The position numbers were made by a program, and so were the translations under genes. 64,000 nt of DNA from Dictyobacter vulcani (lineage in GTDB: Bacteria; Chloroflexota; Ktedonobacteria; Ktedonobacterales; Ktedonobacteraceae): assembly GCF_008974265.1 (NCBI RefSeq), contig NZ_BKZW01000003.1:434001-498000 (forward strand). The letters are read 5' to 3'. The stretch's first letter is position 1; each line of letters opens with the position of its first letter. The notes under the pieces are model-generated. The model saw only the letters and a list, made by a program, of their open reading frames with translations, made no database searches and was not told the origin of the DNA. Positions 44,408 to 53,997 of the stretch are shown here, one piece after another.

Positions 44408-44437
44408 TTGACAGTTGGTAGCACTATGGATTATACT
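44408..44437 (+). promoter_or_regulatory. Promoter of the permease gene
   Basis: Consensus -35 TTGACA (44408-44413), an 18-base spacer and -10 TATACT (44432-44437). The -10 box lies inside the left arm of the palindrome at 44428-44486. Confidence 0.7.
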
Positions 44438-44486
44438 TTCTACATACCCATACCCAGGGGGTATGGGTATGTAGAAAGTATAATCC
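44428..44486. promoter_or_regulatory. 28-bp perfect inverted repeat, candidate operator or attenuator
   Basis: Arms 44428-44455 and 44459-44486 are exact reverse complements around AGG. The tip ATACCC-AGG-GGGTAT has the C-tract/G-tract form seen in CsoR/RcnR-type metal-sensor sites. It covers the -10 box and start point of the permease promoter. Confidence 0.75.
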
Positions 44487-44541
44487 TATTGTTTTAATTA
44501 TTAGCTAGCATGTGTTTTGTCATATGAAAGGTGCATATCAG

Positions 44542-45708
44542 ATGGTTATATTGCAACATCTTGCTGACGCATTAGTTATGGCTTTTAGTATGTTCTGGGA
44601 AATACTCTGGCCTCTTATTCTGGGTTTTACGCTTTCGGGTATTGTACAGGCTGTGGTATCACATCAGGCACTGGCAAAAACGTTGGGGGGCGATTCTCCG
44701 AAGAATGTCTTGTTTGCGACATTATTTGGAATCGCGTCCAGTTCTTGTTCATATGCGGCGGTCGCGCTGGCGCGCTCTATCTTCCAAAAAGGTGCCAGCT
44801 TTACCTCTGGCATGGTTTTTGAGATTGCTTCAACCAACCTGGTTATCGAACTGGGTATTATCCTGTTTGTTCTGATGGGCTGGCAGTTTGCGCTGGCAGA
44901 ATATGTTGGTGGCCTGTTGATGGTTATCATCATTGCCGTCATTTTTCGGCTTACCCTGACGCCACGGCTGGTCCAACAAGCGAAAACACAGGCTGAGAAG
45001 GGGATGATAGGAAAAATGGAAGGGCATGCCGCCATGGACATGAGTGTCTCAGGAGGCACCTTCTGGCAGAAGTTATTCAGTGGGAAAGGATTCACAGCAG
45101 TAAGTAACTACTTTGTGATGGATTGGGCATCTGTATGGGTAGATATCCTGCTAGGTCTGTTGATTGCAGGGGCTCTGGCGGCATGGGTCCCAGAGACCTT
45201 CTGGCAGGCCTTTTTCTTTTCCAATAATCCGACGCTGGCCAGAATCGAAGGCCCATTACTCGGGCCGCTGGTTGCCATCTTTAGTTTTGTCTGCTCCGTT
45301 GGCAATGTCCCGCTGGCGGCCGTGCTCTGGAAGGGTGGAATTAGCTTTGGTGGTGTTGTCAGCTTTATTTTCGCTGACCTGATCATTCTGCCGCTCCTCG
45401 ATATCTATCGTAAATACTATGGTTGGAAGATGATGGTTTATATTCTGATTACCTTTTATCTCACCATGGCTGCTGCTGGCTATATCGTCGAGTTCCTGTT
45501 TGCTGCTCTGGGCATTATTCCCGAGAACCGTAATATAACTGCTATGAGTGAAGGTATCCAGTGGAACTACACCACTATACTTAATATTATCTTTTTGCTT
45601 ATCGCTGTACTGCTCGTGATCCGCTTCTTGCGCACTGGTGGTCGGATGATGCTCAAAATGATGAATGCATCCAGTGAGCAAGATATGTCTCAGCACGCCC
45701 ACATGTAA
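44542..45708 (+). CDS. COG0701/UPF0718 permease (ArsP-like family)
   Basis: About 388 residues from ATG 44542 with AAAGGTG upstream; in-frame GTG 44512 or ATG 44524 are possible. About eight helices in two halves with the family marks FGIASSSCSYAAVALARSIF and VCSVGNVPLAAVLW. Members include ArsP, which exports trivalent organoarsenicals; others are linked to metal or thiol stress. The cysteine in SSCSYA could bind metal. The C-terminal end has His and Met (SQHAHM), and the central loop has HAAMDM. With the palindromic promoter region this suggests metal- or metalloid-induced export; the ligand is unproven. Confidence 0.85.
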   Translation: MVILQHLADALVMAFSMFWEILWPLILGFTLSGIVQAVVSHQALAKTLGGDSPKNVLFATLFGIASSSCSYAAVALARSIFQKGASFTSGMVFEIASTNLVIELGIILFVLMGWQFALAEYVGGLLMVIIIAVIFRLTLTPRLVQQAKTQAEKGMIGKMEGHAAMDMSVSGGTFWQKLFSGKGFTAVSNYFVMDWASVWVDILLGLLIAGALAAWVPETFWQAFFFSNNPTLARIEGPLLGPLVAIFSFVCSVGNVPLAAVLWKGGISFGGVVSFIFADLIILPLLDIYRKYYGWKMMVYILITFYLTMAAAGYIVEFLFAALGIIPENRNITAMSEGIQWNYTTILNIIFLLIAVLLVIRFLRTGGRMMLKMMNASSEQDMSQHAHM

Positions 45709-46072
45709 ATAGCCACCTGAGCGCTGGCAAATCTGTATACGAACTTGCTTGCATACATATTTTTGAGCTGTTAAAATAGTTGTAGTGATTATGCTATGGA
45801 GAAAAGTGTGTACACAAAGTATTGACGCCGCTTCATTGTTCATGTAATTAGTCACGTTTCACTTACCTGTAGTAGTGCGGGTGAGATATGCTGGTGCTGG
45901 CTTACATCCACCGTTTTCCTGTTATATGGACAATATGTTTGTTCATATTCCTCTCCACGTGCTCCTCCAGCCCCCTCTATGCAGATTCCTTCTGCCTTTT
46001 TCTCAACTTTTTCTGTTCTGATAAAAAATACTCATGATATATGCAGTCAACGCATAGGAGAGAAGAGCTGAT
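45709..46072. other. Intergenic region
   Basis: About 360 bases between the permease and phosphotransferase genes. GGAG-like ribosome site at the right end; nothing else supported. Confidence 0.4.
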
Positions 46073-46993
46073 ATGTTTATGATGCCCGACAATTTTACGT
46101 ATAGAGCCAGCCAGAGCTGTGATGCGACTGGCAATGGTGGGATTGAGCGTCTGTATGCTGCGTTGAAAAATAGTGAAGCACGCTGGAATCTGACGATCGA
46201 GCAGCCATTCAATCTATCATTTAATTATGTCGCACCTGCTCGGCGTGCAGATGGTACAGCCGTTGTGATCAAGGTGTGTTTACCCAGTGATGAGTTCGCA
46301 CTGCAGCATGCAGCTCTGCGAATCTGTAATGGACATGGGATGGTACGCCTGCTTGATTATCATGAAGAGGATGAAACGATGCTGCTTGAGCGCCTGGAGC
46401 CTGGTGTAATGTTGAGTACAGTAGAGGATGATGAAGAGGCCTTCTCGCAGGCTGCTGCTGTGATGCGTCAGATTCGACATCCAGTGCCAGCACAGCATCC
46501 ATTCCCTACCATTCAGGATTGGGGACGTGCGTTGGCGACTGCGCGTGCATCCTATGCTCAGAATAGCAGTCCAATCCCATCGAAATTGCTTGACGAAGCC
46601 TGTGTTCTCTTTGCCGAGCTTGCTGCCAGTCAGACGGAACTGGTAGTACTTCACGGGGATCTCCATCAGGAAAATATCTTGTCCGCTGAACGTGCTCCAT
46701 GGCTGGCGATTGATCCCAAGGGAGTGATTGGTGAACCCGCCTATGAGACTGGCTCACTGCTGCGCAACGAACTTCAGCGTGTGTTTGATGCCCCTCAACC
46801 ATTGCGGGTAATGGCACGCCGTGTGGATCAGCTCGCTGCTGAGCTTGACTGTAAGCGCGAACGCATTCGCGGCTGGGCCCTGTCCCAGGCAGTTCTTTCT
46901 GTCCTGTGGGACGCTAAAGAACCGGGTTTCCCTACGGCCTTTGATCGGCAAATCATCGCTGCCGCTGAGCTGCTAGCCCAACTCAAAGGCTGA
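46073..46993 (+). CDS. Aminoglycoside phosphotransferase-like kinase, APH(6)/hydroxyurea type
   Basis: 306 residues. Lys in AVVIKVCLP, Brenner-type catalytic loop VVLHGDLHQENIL, and metal Asp in LAIDPKGVIGEPAYE. The DPKGxxGxxxYE ending is typical of the APH(6)/streptomycin and hydroxyurea phosphotransferase group (APH_6_hur), which phosphorylate drug hydroxyls with ATP. All catalytic residues are present, so it may give resistance or act on a natural metabolite. Confidence 0.87.
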   Translation: MFMMPDNFTYRASQSCDATGNGGIERLYAALKNSEARWNLTIEQPFNLSFNYVAPARRADGTAVVIKVCLPSDEFALQHAALRICNGHGMVRLLDYHEEDETMLLERLEPGVMLSTVEDDEEAFSQAAAVMRQIRHPVPAQHPFPTIQDWGRALATARASYAQNSSPIPSKLLDEACVLFAELAASQTELVVLHGDLHQENILSAERAPWLAIDPKGVIGEPAYETGSLLRNELQRVFDAPQPLRVMARRVDQLAAELDCKRERIRGWALSQAVLSVLWDAKEPGFPTAFDRQIIAAAELLAQLKG

Positions 46994-47041
46994 GCAACGT
47001 AAGGTTATCGAGGATAGCGGCGTGATATATTGGCGTGGCGA

Positions 47042-48856
47042 TCAGAAATCGGTCCAGGAAAAATGAGCGAGTTCTTGCGTGACCATGGGAATGGTGAACC
47101 AGAAGGTTGCTCCCTGCTGTGGATGGCTGACCACGCCAACCATGCCATGGTGGAATTCAACGAAGGCGCGACAGAGGTAAAGTCCAAGTCCCAGGCTCAG
47201 GTCCAGTTCATTCTGGACGGTGACACCGGTTGAGCGATAGAAGCGTTCCCAGATCAACTCCTGTTCCTCTTCAGGAATACCCCAGCCCTGATCCTGGACA
47301 GCTACCTGAGCCATTGAGCCTTCGATACTCAGACGGATCGTAACTGGTCGATCCGCCGGCGAATACGCATGGGCCTGGCGCAAAAAGGTATTCACCACGC
47401 GCCGGATACGTGCCGGATCGGCTACGACTTTGTAGGGATAATCAGGATTTGCCGTCTTGAATTTATAGACACGCTCGGGGGTAACTATTTGTTGCTCTGC
47501 TATGGCTGCCGATACCAACTCCTGAAGATCACAGTGACGCATATTTAAGGTCAGTGTATTGGTTTGAATGCGCGAATCATCCAGCATATCATGGATCATG
47601 CGCTCCTGGATACGTGCGCCTTGCAGTGCGTTTTCTAATGTTTGTTGAATATTTGTTTGATAGATATCCCATTGCTCATTGCTGGTAGGCATCGTACCTC
47701 GTTGCAGGCGGCGTTGAGCTAGCTGTAGATTTCCCATCAAAATTGTCAACGGAGTACACAACTCGTGACTGGCTAAATCCAAAAATTCGTTCATGCGCTG
47801 ATAGGTTTCGTTCAATGCCTGTTCCCGAGCTTGTGTATGCGAGAGTTGTGTATATAAATGGAACTGCTTCAGGATCAGTGTAATCAGCATGGACATGGCC
47901 TTGACGAGTTCAATCTCACCCTCAGAGTAATTGATGTCATTGCCACTTTTGGCCAGTACCAGGCAGCCAATCACATGATTAAACACAAATAGCGGCAAGC
48001 AGAGAAATGTCTCGGGTCCAGTATCAGACTGCAACGCTGTCTGAATATGAATATCTTTACGCGGTAGGACCAGGATTTCTTGCATCATGAGCTGAGCTAA
48101 AAACTGTGGGCCAATGAAGTCAGAAATGGACGTGGTGGTGGTTGATTGCTGGGGTAGCATTGCCTGCTCAGGCGTAGATCCGCTCATCGCGATAAACTGG
48201 ACTTGATCATGCGCGGCATCTATCGTCAGGAGCCACGCATGATCAGATGCGAGTTGCGAGCGCAGGAGGTCAATGATCGATTGCGTAATCATCTGCATAT
48301 CAGGTGAAATAAGCATCTCTGCCGCCAATTGTGTCTCTTCATTTCTCTCATCGTTAATTGGAAACAAACCCATTAAAGCCAGGAGCGCTTGAATAATTTG
48401 TTGCGGCTTTTTATTTCCTGCCTCTGAGAGAGGAGCCTGGTGAATAATGCAGATTGCTGTGTGTGGTGATTCTTGATTATCAGGTATCAGTGCACAATAC
48501 ACATCTACCCGGAGCATCTGGCCGTCTGGCTGTTGGAGAAGCACCCCATGCGCTTCTATTGGAGCGGTTGCCGTGCCTCGTAGTGCTTCAGCCAGAGGAT
48601 CTGCATGACCTGCCAGGGGAAATGGTTGGCCGGATACCTCATCAAACAAGTGGATATACTCGGAGTAAGGATGGCTGACCCTCGTAGTCGTGGAACTTAA
48701 ACCTAGCAGACTGATCGCGACCGGATTCGCTAAAACAATCTGACCGTACTCGTTGTAGATGAATGCGCATTCATTAATAGAACCAAAAACGCTACAAAAA
48801 TCTTTTTTCCTTCTGACAATCTTCTGTGTTTCTGGTGTTTTTTGCTCTGGCATCAT
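47042..48856 (-). CDS. PAS-GAF histidine kinase with degenerate ATP-binding N-box
   Basis: 604 residues. PAS-like region (about 20-145), GAF (about 185-345), HisKA (about 365-440) with the His in LASHELCTPLTILM, where the usual Arg is Cys, and HATPase. The N-box reads NTFLRQAHAYSP; the Asn that binds Mg-ATP (as in NNAIRYS in the kinase at 25728) is Gln. G1 (VQDQGWGIP) and G2 (SLGLGLYLC) remain. It may have weak or no kinase activity and act as sensor or phosphatase. It ends close to the convergent phosphotransferase gene. AGGA precedes ATG 48856. Confidence 0.87.
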   Translation of the reverse strand: MMPEQKTPETQKIVRRKKDFCSVFGSINECAFIYNEYGQIVLANPVAISLLGLSSTTTRVSHPYSEYIHLFDEVSGQPFPLAGHADPLAEALRGTATAPIEAHGVLLQQPDGQMLRVDVYCALIPDNQESPHTAICIIHQAPLSEAGNKKPQQIIQALLALMGLFPINDERNEETQLAAEMLISPDMQMITQSIIDLLRSQLASDHAWLLTIDAAHDQVQFIAMSGSTPEQAMLPQQSTTTTSISDFIGPQFLAQLMMQEILVLPRKDIHIQTALQSDTGPETFLCLPLFVFNHVIGCLVLAKSGNDINYSEGEIELVKAMSMLITLILKQFHLYTQLSHTQAREQALNETYQRMNEFLDLASHELCTPLTILMGNLQLAQRRLQRGTMPTSNEQWDIYQTNIQQTLENALQGARIQERMIHDMLDDSRIQTNTLTLNMRHCDLQELVSAAIAEQQIVTPERVYKFKTANPDYPYKVVADPARIRRVVNTFLRQAHAYSPADRPVTIRLSIEGSMAQVAVQDQGWGIPEEEQELIWERFYRSTGVTVQNELDLSLGLGLYLCRAFVEFHHGMVGVVSHPQQGATFWFTIPMVTQELAHFSWTDF

Positions 48857-49408
48857 TCTTTATATCCTCGGCCAATGGGTATGCTGCATACATAATAAGT
48901 AGAAATTATTTAATTGCCATAGTATAGAATATCGTGACCTTATACAGCAAGCAGAGCCATATATTAAATATAAAAACTGTTTTTGTATTTAATGAATTAT
49001 TTTACCGATTATACTACAAGTTAGCAGGCGACTCTCAGTATATTGATCTGGCATAACGCATAGCTTCTCGCCATAAAAGTTTTTTTATGACGTGATCTGT
49101 TCCAGCTATCTCCTTACTCCTCTCCTCTCTCTACCCGCTCCTTGATAAAAGGTCGTCTTCATTAAATTTTTTATATTTGTATGATCTATTTTTTCGGCGT
49201 TGTAAGCTTAAAGTAAGATAATTTCATCATGAAACGCAGGCCTGCTTTGCTGTGTAAATAGTTAACTTTTATGAACATAGTGGTGAATACAAAATTTACA
49301 ATTGATCAACATGGATCACCGAATATTCTCCTATAGGGATGTAGCAAGGATGGCAGGTGGGATTAGATTGTTGTTCCTGACAATTTACTACATCTCCTGG
49401 AGGTACAC
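48857..49408. other. AT-rich intergenic region
   Basis: About 550 bases with divergent promoters expected. The right end has GGAGG seven bases before the TTG start of the peptidase. No gene or repeat that I can support. Confidence 0.4.
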
Positions 49409-52177
49409 TTGAAAAACATACAACAACGTTTTCTTCACTGTGCGCTGGTACTGTTAGTCGTTATACTGGCAGTAATGACAGCAGGCACAGTCCATAACAC
49501 AACACCCACGCTTGCCGCAAGCCGGAACACACGTGCCACATACCACATCCTACCGGGCCATATGATTCCAACTTTAAAGAATGCTCTCAGCGGACATGTG
49601 ACCGCTGAGAGCAATATCCTTCGTTTATCAATTGGCCTTACCTTACGCAATCAGGCGGCTTTGAAGACACTGCTGACAAACCAAACCGATCCTACCTCTC
49701 CCTACTATCAACAGTATCTGACGCCCCAGGAATTTGCCAGCCAGTTTGGTCAGACCCAGCCTGCTGTGGATGCGGTAATTGTCTTCTTGCAAAGTCAGGG
49801 GTTCACGATTAACTCAATCTCTCCCAATCACTTATTTATTAACATTACTGGAACTGTGGGACAGGCGCAGAAAACTTTTAAGGCCATGATCCATGATTTT
49901 GCCTACCTTAACCGCACAGTTTTCGCACCTACCAATGAGCCTTCCATACCTGATTATCTTGCTCCTATCATCCAGAGTATTGGGGGACTGAACAATATTC
50001 CTCAGGACCACCATCGTCCTGCGCTCCACAAAACCATCAAGCCGCTGGTTGGTCCTGGTGGAGGCTATACGCCCAATGAACTCCGCACTGCCTATAACGT
50101 TACCCCGTTAATCAGCGCCGGCTACTCTGGTGCCGGTCAGACCGTCGCCATCTTTGAATTAGATGGTTATAAACCTTCTGATATCGACACATACCTCAGC
50201 AATTACAGTCTGGGACCAGCAAGATACTCGGATGTGCTGGTGGATGGGGCCACGAACACTCCGGATGGTTCTGCCACTGAAGTAGCATTGGATATGGAGG
50301 TTGTGTCAGCGCTCGCGCCAAATGCTGACCAGAAGATTTATATCGGGCCTAATTCTTTTATTGGCGTTAATGATACCTATAATCGGATTGTAACTGATGA
50401 CATTGCCAGAGTCACCTCGACCAGCTGGGGGTTATGTGAACCATCGATTGGGAACGCGGAATTGGGGGCGCTCAGTAATATTTTTGCGGAAGGGGCCGTA
50501 CAAGGACAGGCCTTTTTTGCCGCCAGCGGTGATACTGGAGCATTTGACTGTCGTGGTAACCCTACGCTCCTGGCTGTAGATTCACCGGCCAGCGATCCAT
50601 ATGTGGTTGGCGTTGGTGGGACTCGTCTGACTACGGGTACAGGAGGAACGTACTTGAGTGAGTCAGCCTGGAGCAGCGCTAATGCTAGCCTGGGTGGTGG
50701 TGGTGGTATCAGCTCGTTCTTTACTCGACCGAGCTATCAGACCGGTATCAACCTGACCAATGCCAACCGCATGGTGCCTGATATCTCAGGCAATGCTGAT
50801 CCAGCTACAGGCTACTCTGTCTATTGTACAGCCGTTGGTGATCCCTATTGTTCGGGTTGGTTATCGGTAGGTGGGACCAGCGCGTCTGCTCCCCTCTGGG
50901 CTGGCATCGCGACTGATATTAATCAATATCTGGATGATCATAACAAGCCTGTGCTGGGCAATGCTCACGTGCCATTGTATAAACTCTACAATAATCCACA
51001 AACATTTCCGCCATTCCACGATATTACCACAGGTGATAACCTGTATTATCCGGCTGCCCCTAACTATGATCTCCCTACCGGTATCGGTACACCAAATGTC
51101 TGGAATATTGCTCGCGACCTGGCCGGTATAGTAACGCCAACACCAAGTCCAACACCGACACCAAGTCCAACGCCGACACCAAGTCCAACGCCGACACCAA
51201 GTCCAACACCGAGGTTAAGTCCAACGCCAACCTCACCGACCCCACAGCCATTGCCTGATCTGTTTATTCAGCAAATACATGCAGGCGGTACAACGCTCGG
51301 TATTGGACAAACATTCAATGAGCAGATTCGGATTTCAAGTCTGCTGACCTCGGGGCCTGTAGCAGCCTCTAACCGCATTAGTATGGAGGCGGTACTACCA
51401 GTTGGTCTTAAAAATGTGACGGTGAGCGGCACCAATTGGTCAATCATAACGACAGGATCGGTCAGTCCGGTCTTGATTTTTGCAACGTATGTGGGTACCT
51501 ATCCAGTGCTTCCAGGGACCACGCTACCGCAGATTCTGCTGACGGGTACCGTGACTGGAGCTGTAGGCGTTGCTATTACTGATACAGCCGTGATACTGAC
51601 TCCAGCTGATCGGCAGGCAGCTAATAATCTGGCCACCGATACATTCGTGACAACTGCAGCACCTGCACCCATTACACCTCTACCAGTGCAGACGCTTATT
51701 CCTGTCACGTTGATTCCATTGACAATCCAGCCATTACCACCGGGTTTACCGAATCTGCAGTTTCAATTAGCGCATGCCGGAAACATCTTTCATGTTGGTC
51801 AGTCGGTAACCTCAACGCTGACCGTTAGCAATGTGGGAACCCAGCCTTTTAATACTGGTAGCCAATTGTTGCACCTGACTGGTGTCCTCCCCATCGGGTA
51901 TAGTAACCTGAGCATTACTGGCACCAACTGGCAGGTCACCACTACTTCAAGCACTAGTCCGATCATCTTTTTCGCGACCTATACCGGTATTACACAACTC
52001 GCAGTAGGACAAAGCCTGCCAACCATCTTTATTACTGGTACTCTGAGCAGTGGAGGATTGCCATCAATTACCAGTGCTATCTATCTGAATGTGGATAAAG
52101 ATAATTATCCCTTGAACAATCTCACCATCGATACCATCAATGTCTTGCCAGTAGCTAATGTCCGCAGAGAGGATTAA
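49409..52177 (+). CDS. Secreted S53 peptidase (sedolisin) with C-terminal repeat domains
   Basis: 922 residues, TTG start with GGAGG. Signal peptide (about 1-37), activation propeptide (about 45-205), and S53 catalytic domain: Glu and Asp in SATEVALDMEVV, GVGGTRL, catalytic Ser in VGGTSASAPLWAG, and Ca-site HDITTGDN with LPTGIGTPN. A TPTPSP linker (about 577-605) leads to two CARDB/DUF11-like beta domains (about 615-755 and 780-915). Sedolisins are acid endopeptidases that self-activate. The C-terminal domains may bind the cell surface or substrate. Likely extracellular protein degradation. Confidence 0.93.
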   Translation: MKNIQQRFLHCALVLLVVILAVMTAGTVHNTTPTLAASRNTRATYHILPGHMIPTLKNALSGHVTAESNILRLSIGLTLRNQAALKTLLTNQTDPTSPYYQQYLTPQEFASQFGQTQPAVDAVIVFLQSQGFTINSISPNHLFINITGTVGQAQKTFKAMIHDFAYLNRTVFAPTNEPSIPDYLAPIIQSIGGLNNIPQDHHRPALHKTIKPLVGPGGGYTPNELRTAYNVTPLISAGYSGAGQTVAIFELDGYKPSDIDTYLSNYSLGPARYSDVLVDGATNTPDGSATEVALDMEVVSALAPNADQKIYIGPNSFIGVNDTYNRIVTDDIARVTSTSWGLCEPSIGNAELGALSNIFAEGAVQGQAFFAASGDTGAFDCRGNPTLLAVDSPASDPYVVGVGGTRLTTGTGGTYLSESAWSSANASLGGGGGISSFFTRPSYQTGINLTNANRMVPDISGNADPATGYSVYCTAVGDPYCSGWLSVGGTSASAPLWAGIATDINQYLDDHNKPVLGNAHVPLYKLYNNPQTFPPFHDITTGDNLYYPAAPNYDLPTGIGTPNVWNIARDLAGIVTPTPSPTPTPSPTPTPSPTPTPSPTPRLSPTPTSPTPQPLPDLFIQQIHAGGTTLGIGQTFNEQIRISSLLTSGPVAASNRISMEAVLPVGLKNVTVSGTNWSIITTGSVSPVLIFATYVGTYPVLPGTTLPQILLTGTVTGAVGVAITDTAVILTPADRQAANNLATDTFVTTAAPAPITPLPVQTLIPVTLIPLTIQPLPPGLPNLQFQLAHAGNIFHVGQSVTSTLTVSNVGTQPFNTGSQLLHLTGVLPIGYSNLSITGTNWQVTTTSSTSPIIFFATYTGITQLAVGQSLPTIFITGTLSSGGLPSITSAIYLNVDKDNYPLNNLTIDTINVLPVANVRRED
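51137..51213 (+). repeat. 18-bp tandem repeats coding the TPTPSP linker
   Basis: Three full units of CCAACRCCGACACCAAGT plus partial units at both ends. Encodes the Thr/Pro/Ser hinge between peptidase and C-terminal domains. Such repeats can change length by slippage in steps of six residues without breaking the frame. Confidence 0.85.
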
Positions 52178-52353
52178 AGCCACACGCAGGATAATTTCTT
52201 TGCTATGTGAGATTGGTGGGTAGTCATCAATCTTATATAGCACGTTAGCATTATGTTGTCTGTACTTGTTTCTGTGTGTTATGCTTTCATTGCAGCAGAG
52301 GATTTTTTTGTCGACGCGATGTATGTTAAGATGCTAAAAAGAGGTATATTTAT

Positions 52354-52887
52354 ATGTTGTTGATTGCGCTGAAAGGTTTTTCTGGTTGTGGGAAAAGCAC
52401 CATCAGCCGTGCTTTGAGCCAAAAACTTGGCTGGCCTCTCATTGATAAAGATGATATTAGAGATCTGCTAGATGATACTATCCCGTTAGTTGGTGGCCTG
52501 GCATATGAGGTTATGTTCAATGTCGCTCGCCGTCAACTGCAGCAGGGATTGAGTGTGATCTGTGATAGTCCATTAACAGGGAGCATTTCATATGAACGTG
52601 CTCAAGCGATAAGCAGAGAAGCACATGCCTCCCTTGCTATCCTGGAATGTGTTTGCTCGGATTCGTCCAATTGGGAGCAACGTATCAATGCCCGCAAGAC
52701 ACTCCAACTGCCTGTACACCATCAGACTGATTGGCATTCCTTCCAGCATTTTCTACAGCAACCAGCCACTCAAGAATCCTACACTATCACGCATCCCCAC
52801 CTTATCATCGACACCAGCCAGCCGCTCGATGTATGCCTGACAGAGATTATGGCATGGCTAGAACGCCTTGTTCATTATTCGGCTTGA
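52354..52887 (+). CDS. P-loop kinase, AAA/zeta-like small-molecule kinase
   Basis: 177 residues. Walker A GFSGCGKSTISR at residue 8, then LIDKDDIRDLL, and CDSPLTGSISYERA; the lid region has Arg-rich WEQRINARK. It resembles the AAA_33 kinases that phosphorylate small metabolites or antibiotics. The last 13 bases overlap the end of the convergent kinase gene. GAGG precedes ATG 52354. Confidence 0.82.
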   Translation: MLLIALKGFSGCGKSTISRALSQKLGWPLIDKDDIRDLLDDTIPLVGGLAYEVMFNVARRQLQQGLSVICDSPLTGSISYERAQAISREAHASLAILECVCSDSSNWEQRINARKTLQLPVHHQTDWHSFQHFLQQPATQESYTITHPHLIIDTSQPLDVCLTEIMAWLERLVHYSA

Positions 52888-53420
52888 AGGCTTTGAAGAA
52901 TCTCTGTGACGGTTTCTTCTGGCGTTTGTTCTGTGTTGTCAATCCACAGACCGATGCCTGCCATAGAGGTTCTAAGCTCACGGTCAAGGTAGGTTGCCCA
53001 GGCAGAACCCCGGGCGGGTTTTGAGCGCTGTCGATCTCTCTGTTGAGTAACAATATCAACATGCGGAGCCAGCACTACCAGCGAAAAAGGAACACCATTT
53101 AGCTCTTCCTGTAAATGCTGCCAGCGGTCTCCCAGGATTATGTCATCAAGCACCACTATGAAGCCTGCCTCAAAGAATGATTTTCCCAGCAAGCACATAT
53201 TCTTGAGACGCAAGCGAAGTTGTTGTGCCGCCTCGCCATGCGGTTCGCCTGGATCACGCTGGCTGACCCATTTTCCTCCGGCCACGATCATGCGTTGCAA
53301 CATATCAGCTTCTATATGGACGCCGCGCTGAAAGCGTTGTGCGAGTAAATGGGCAATGGTGGACTTGCCGGCCGCCATAATCCCAGTTACTACAATGATT
53401 GCTGGCTGTTGATTATTCAA
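52875..53420 (-). CDS. P-loop kinase, chloramphenicol phosphotransferase-like
   Basis: 181 residues, apparent TTG start at 53420. Walker A VTGIMAAGKSTIAHLL, then HIEADMLQRMIVAGG, FIVVLDDIILGDRW, and lid RDRQRSKPARGSAW. The pattern fits the CPT/AAA_33 group. It is convergent with another P-loop kinase, with overlapping 3' ends. It starts 7 bases after the end of the broken Uma2 gene on the same strand, so it may be co-transcribed. Confidence 0.82.
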   Translation of the reverse strand: MNNQQPAIIVVTGIMAAGKSTIAHLLAQRFQRGVHIEADMLQRMIVAGGKWVSQRDPGEPHGEAAQQLRLRLKNMCLLGKSFFEAGFIVVLDDIILGDRWQHLQEELNGVPFSLVVLAPHVDIVTQQRDRQRSKPARGSAWATYLDRELRTSMAGIGLWIDNTEQTPEETVTEILQSLQAE

Positions 53421-53426
53421 GGGACA

Positions 53427-53997
53427 TTACTCTTCTTCTAACTCCAGATAGATCTTTAGATAGATATCCTGAAGTGTTAGTGACATATCAAGGCTTTCGA
53501 GCATAAATGCATCACTTTTTTTTGATACAAACTGTCTTCCCACTTATAAGCATTGACACGGTGAAAATGCTTCACATACTAGCGCTGTGAATCGACAAGC
53601 AAAATCTCTTGGATAGTGGGATATTTCTGATAGGCCTCTAGTTTCTCGCCCTTATCTATATGTTGAGTGGAAGGGGACATAACTTCTACTACCACTGTTG
53701 GTGAATCCATAACTTTTTTGTCCAATCGGCAGGATCGCATGATACCGATAAATCTGGACAGTAATAATGATCCTCAGATAAACGCAGAATAGCACCAGGT
53801 CCATACGTAACACATTCACTATCCAGGAGAGCATTCCCGAACAGACGCGCCAGATTCACCTCAATCTGAGCGTGGGCTAGTGAGCCACCAGTCATCATAC
53901 GAATATATCCATCAATATATTTATACTTACGATCCTGGAAAGCCTCAATCATTTTCCAATAGTCATCTACTGTATAGCTACGCTGAGGATCGAACAT
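53427..53997 (-). pseudogene. Uma2-family (PD-(D/E)XK) endonuclease gene, broken
   Basis: From ATG 53997 (GGAGGGGA upstream): MFDPQRSYTVDDYWKMIEA, IDGYIRMMTGGSLAHAQI, then PDLSVSCDPADW. The frame breaks in the A-run near 53716 and goes on as SPTVVVEVMSPSTQHIDKGE then YPTIQEILLVDSQR with an in-frame stop near 53583. After it the reading resumes as YVKHFHRVNAYKWEDSL, shifts again in the A-run near 53520, and ends LELEEE at 53427. Two homopolymer shifts plus one stop. Uma2 proteins are abundant in Chloroflexota and of unclear role. Confidence 0.8.

Noticed and set aside
44320..44500. Possible tail of a lost regulator gene before the permease (frame reading AIQHLFLEDEFDC)
   Set aside because: No start, no match to CsoR, ArsR or MerR families, and it would run through the promoter palindrome.
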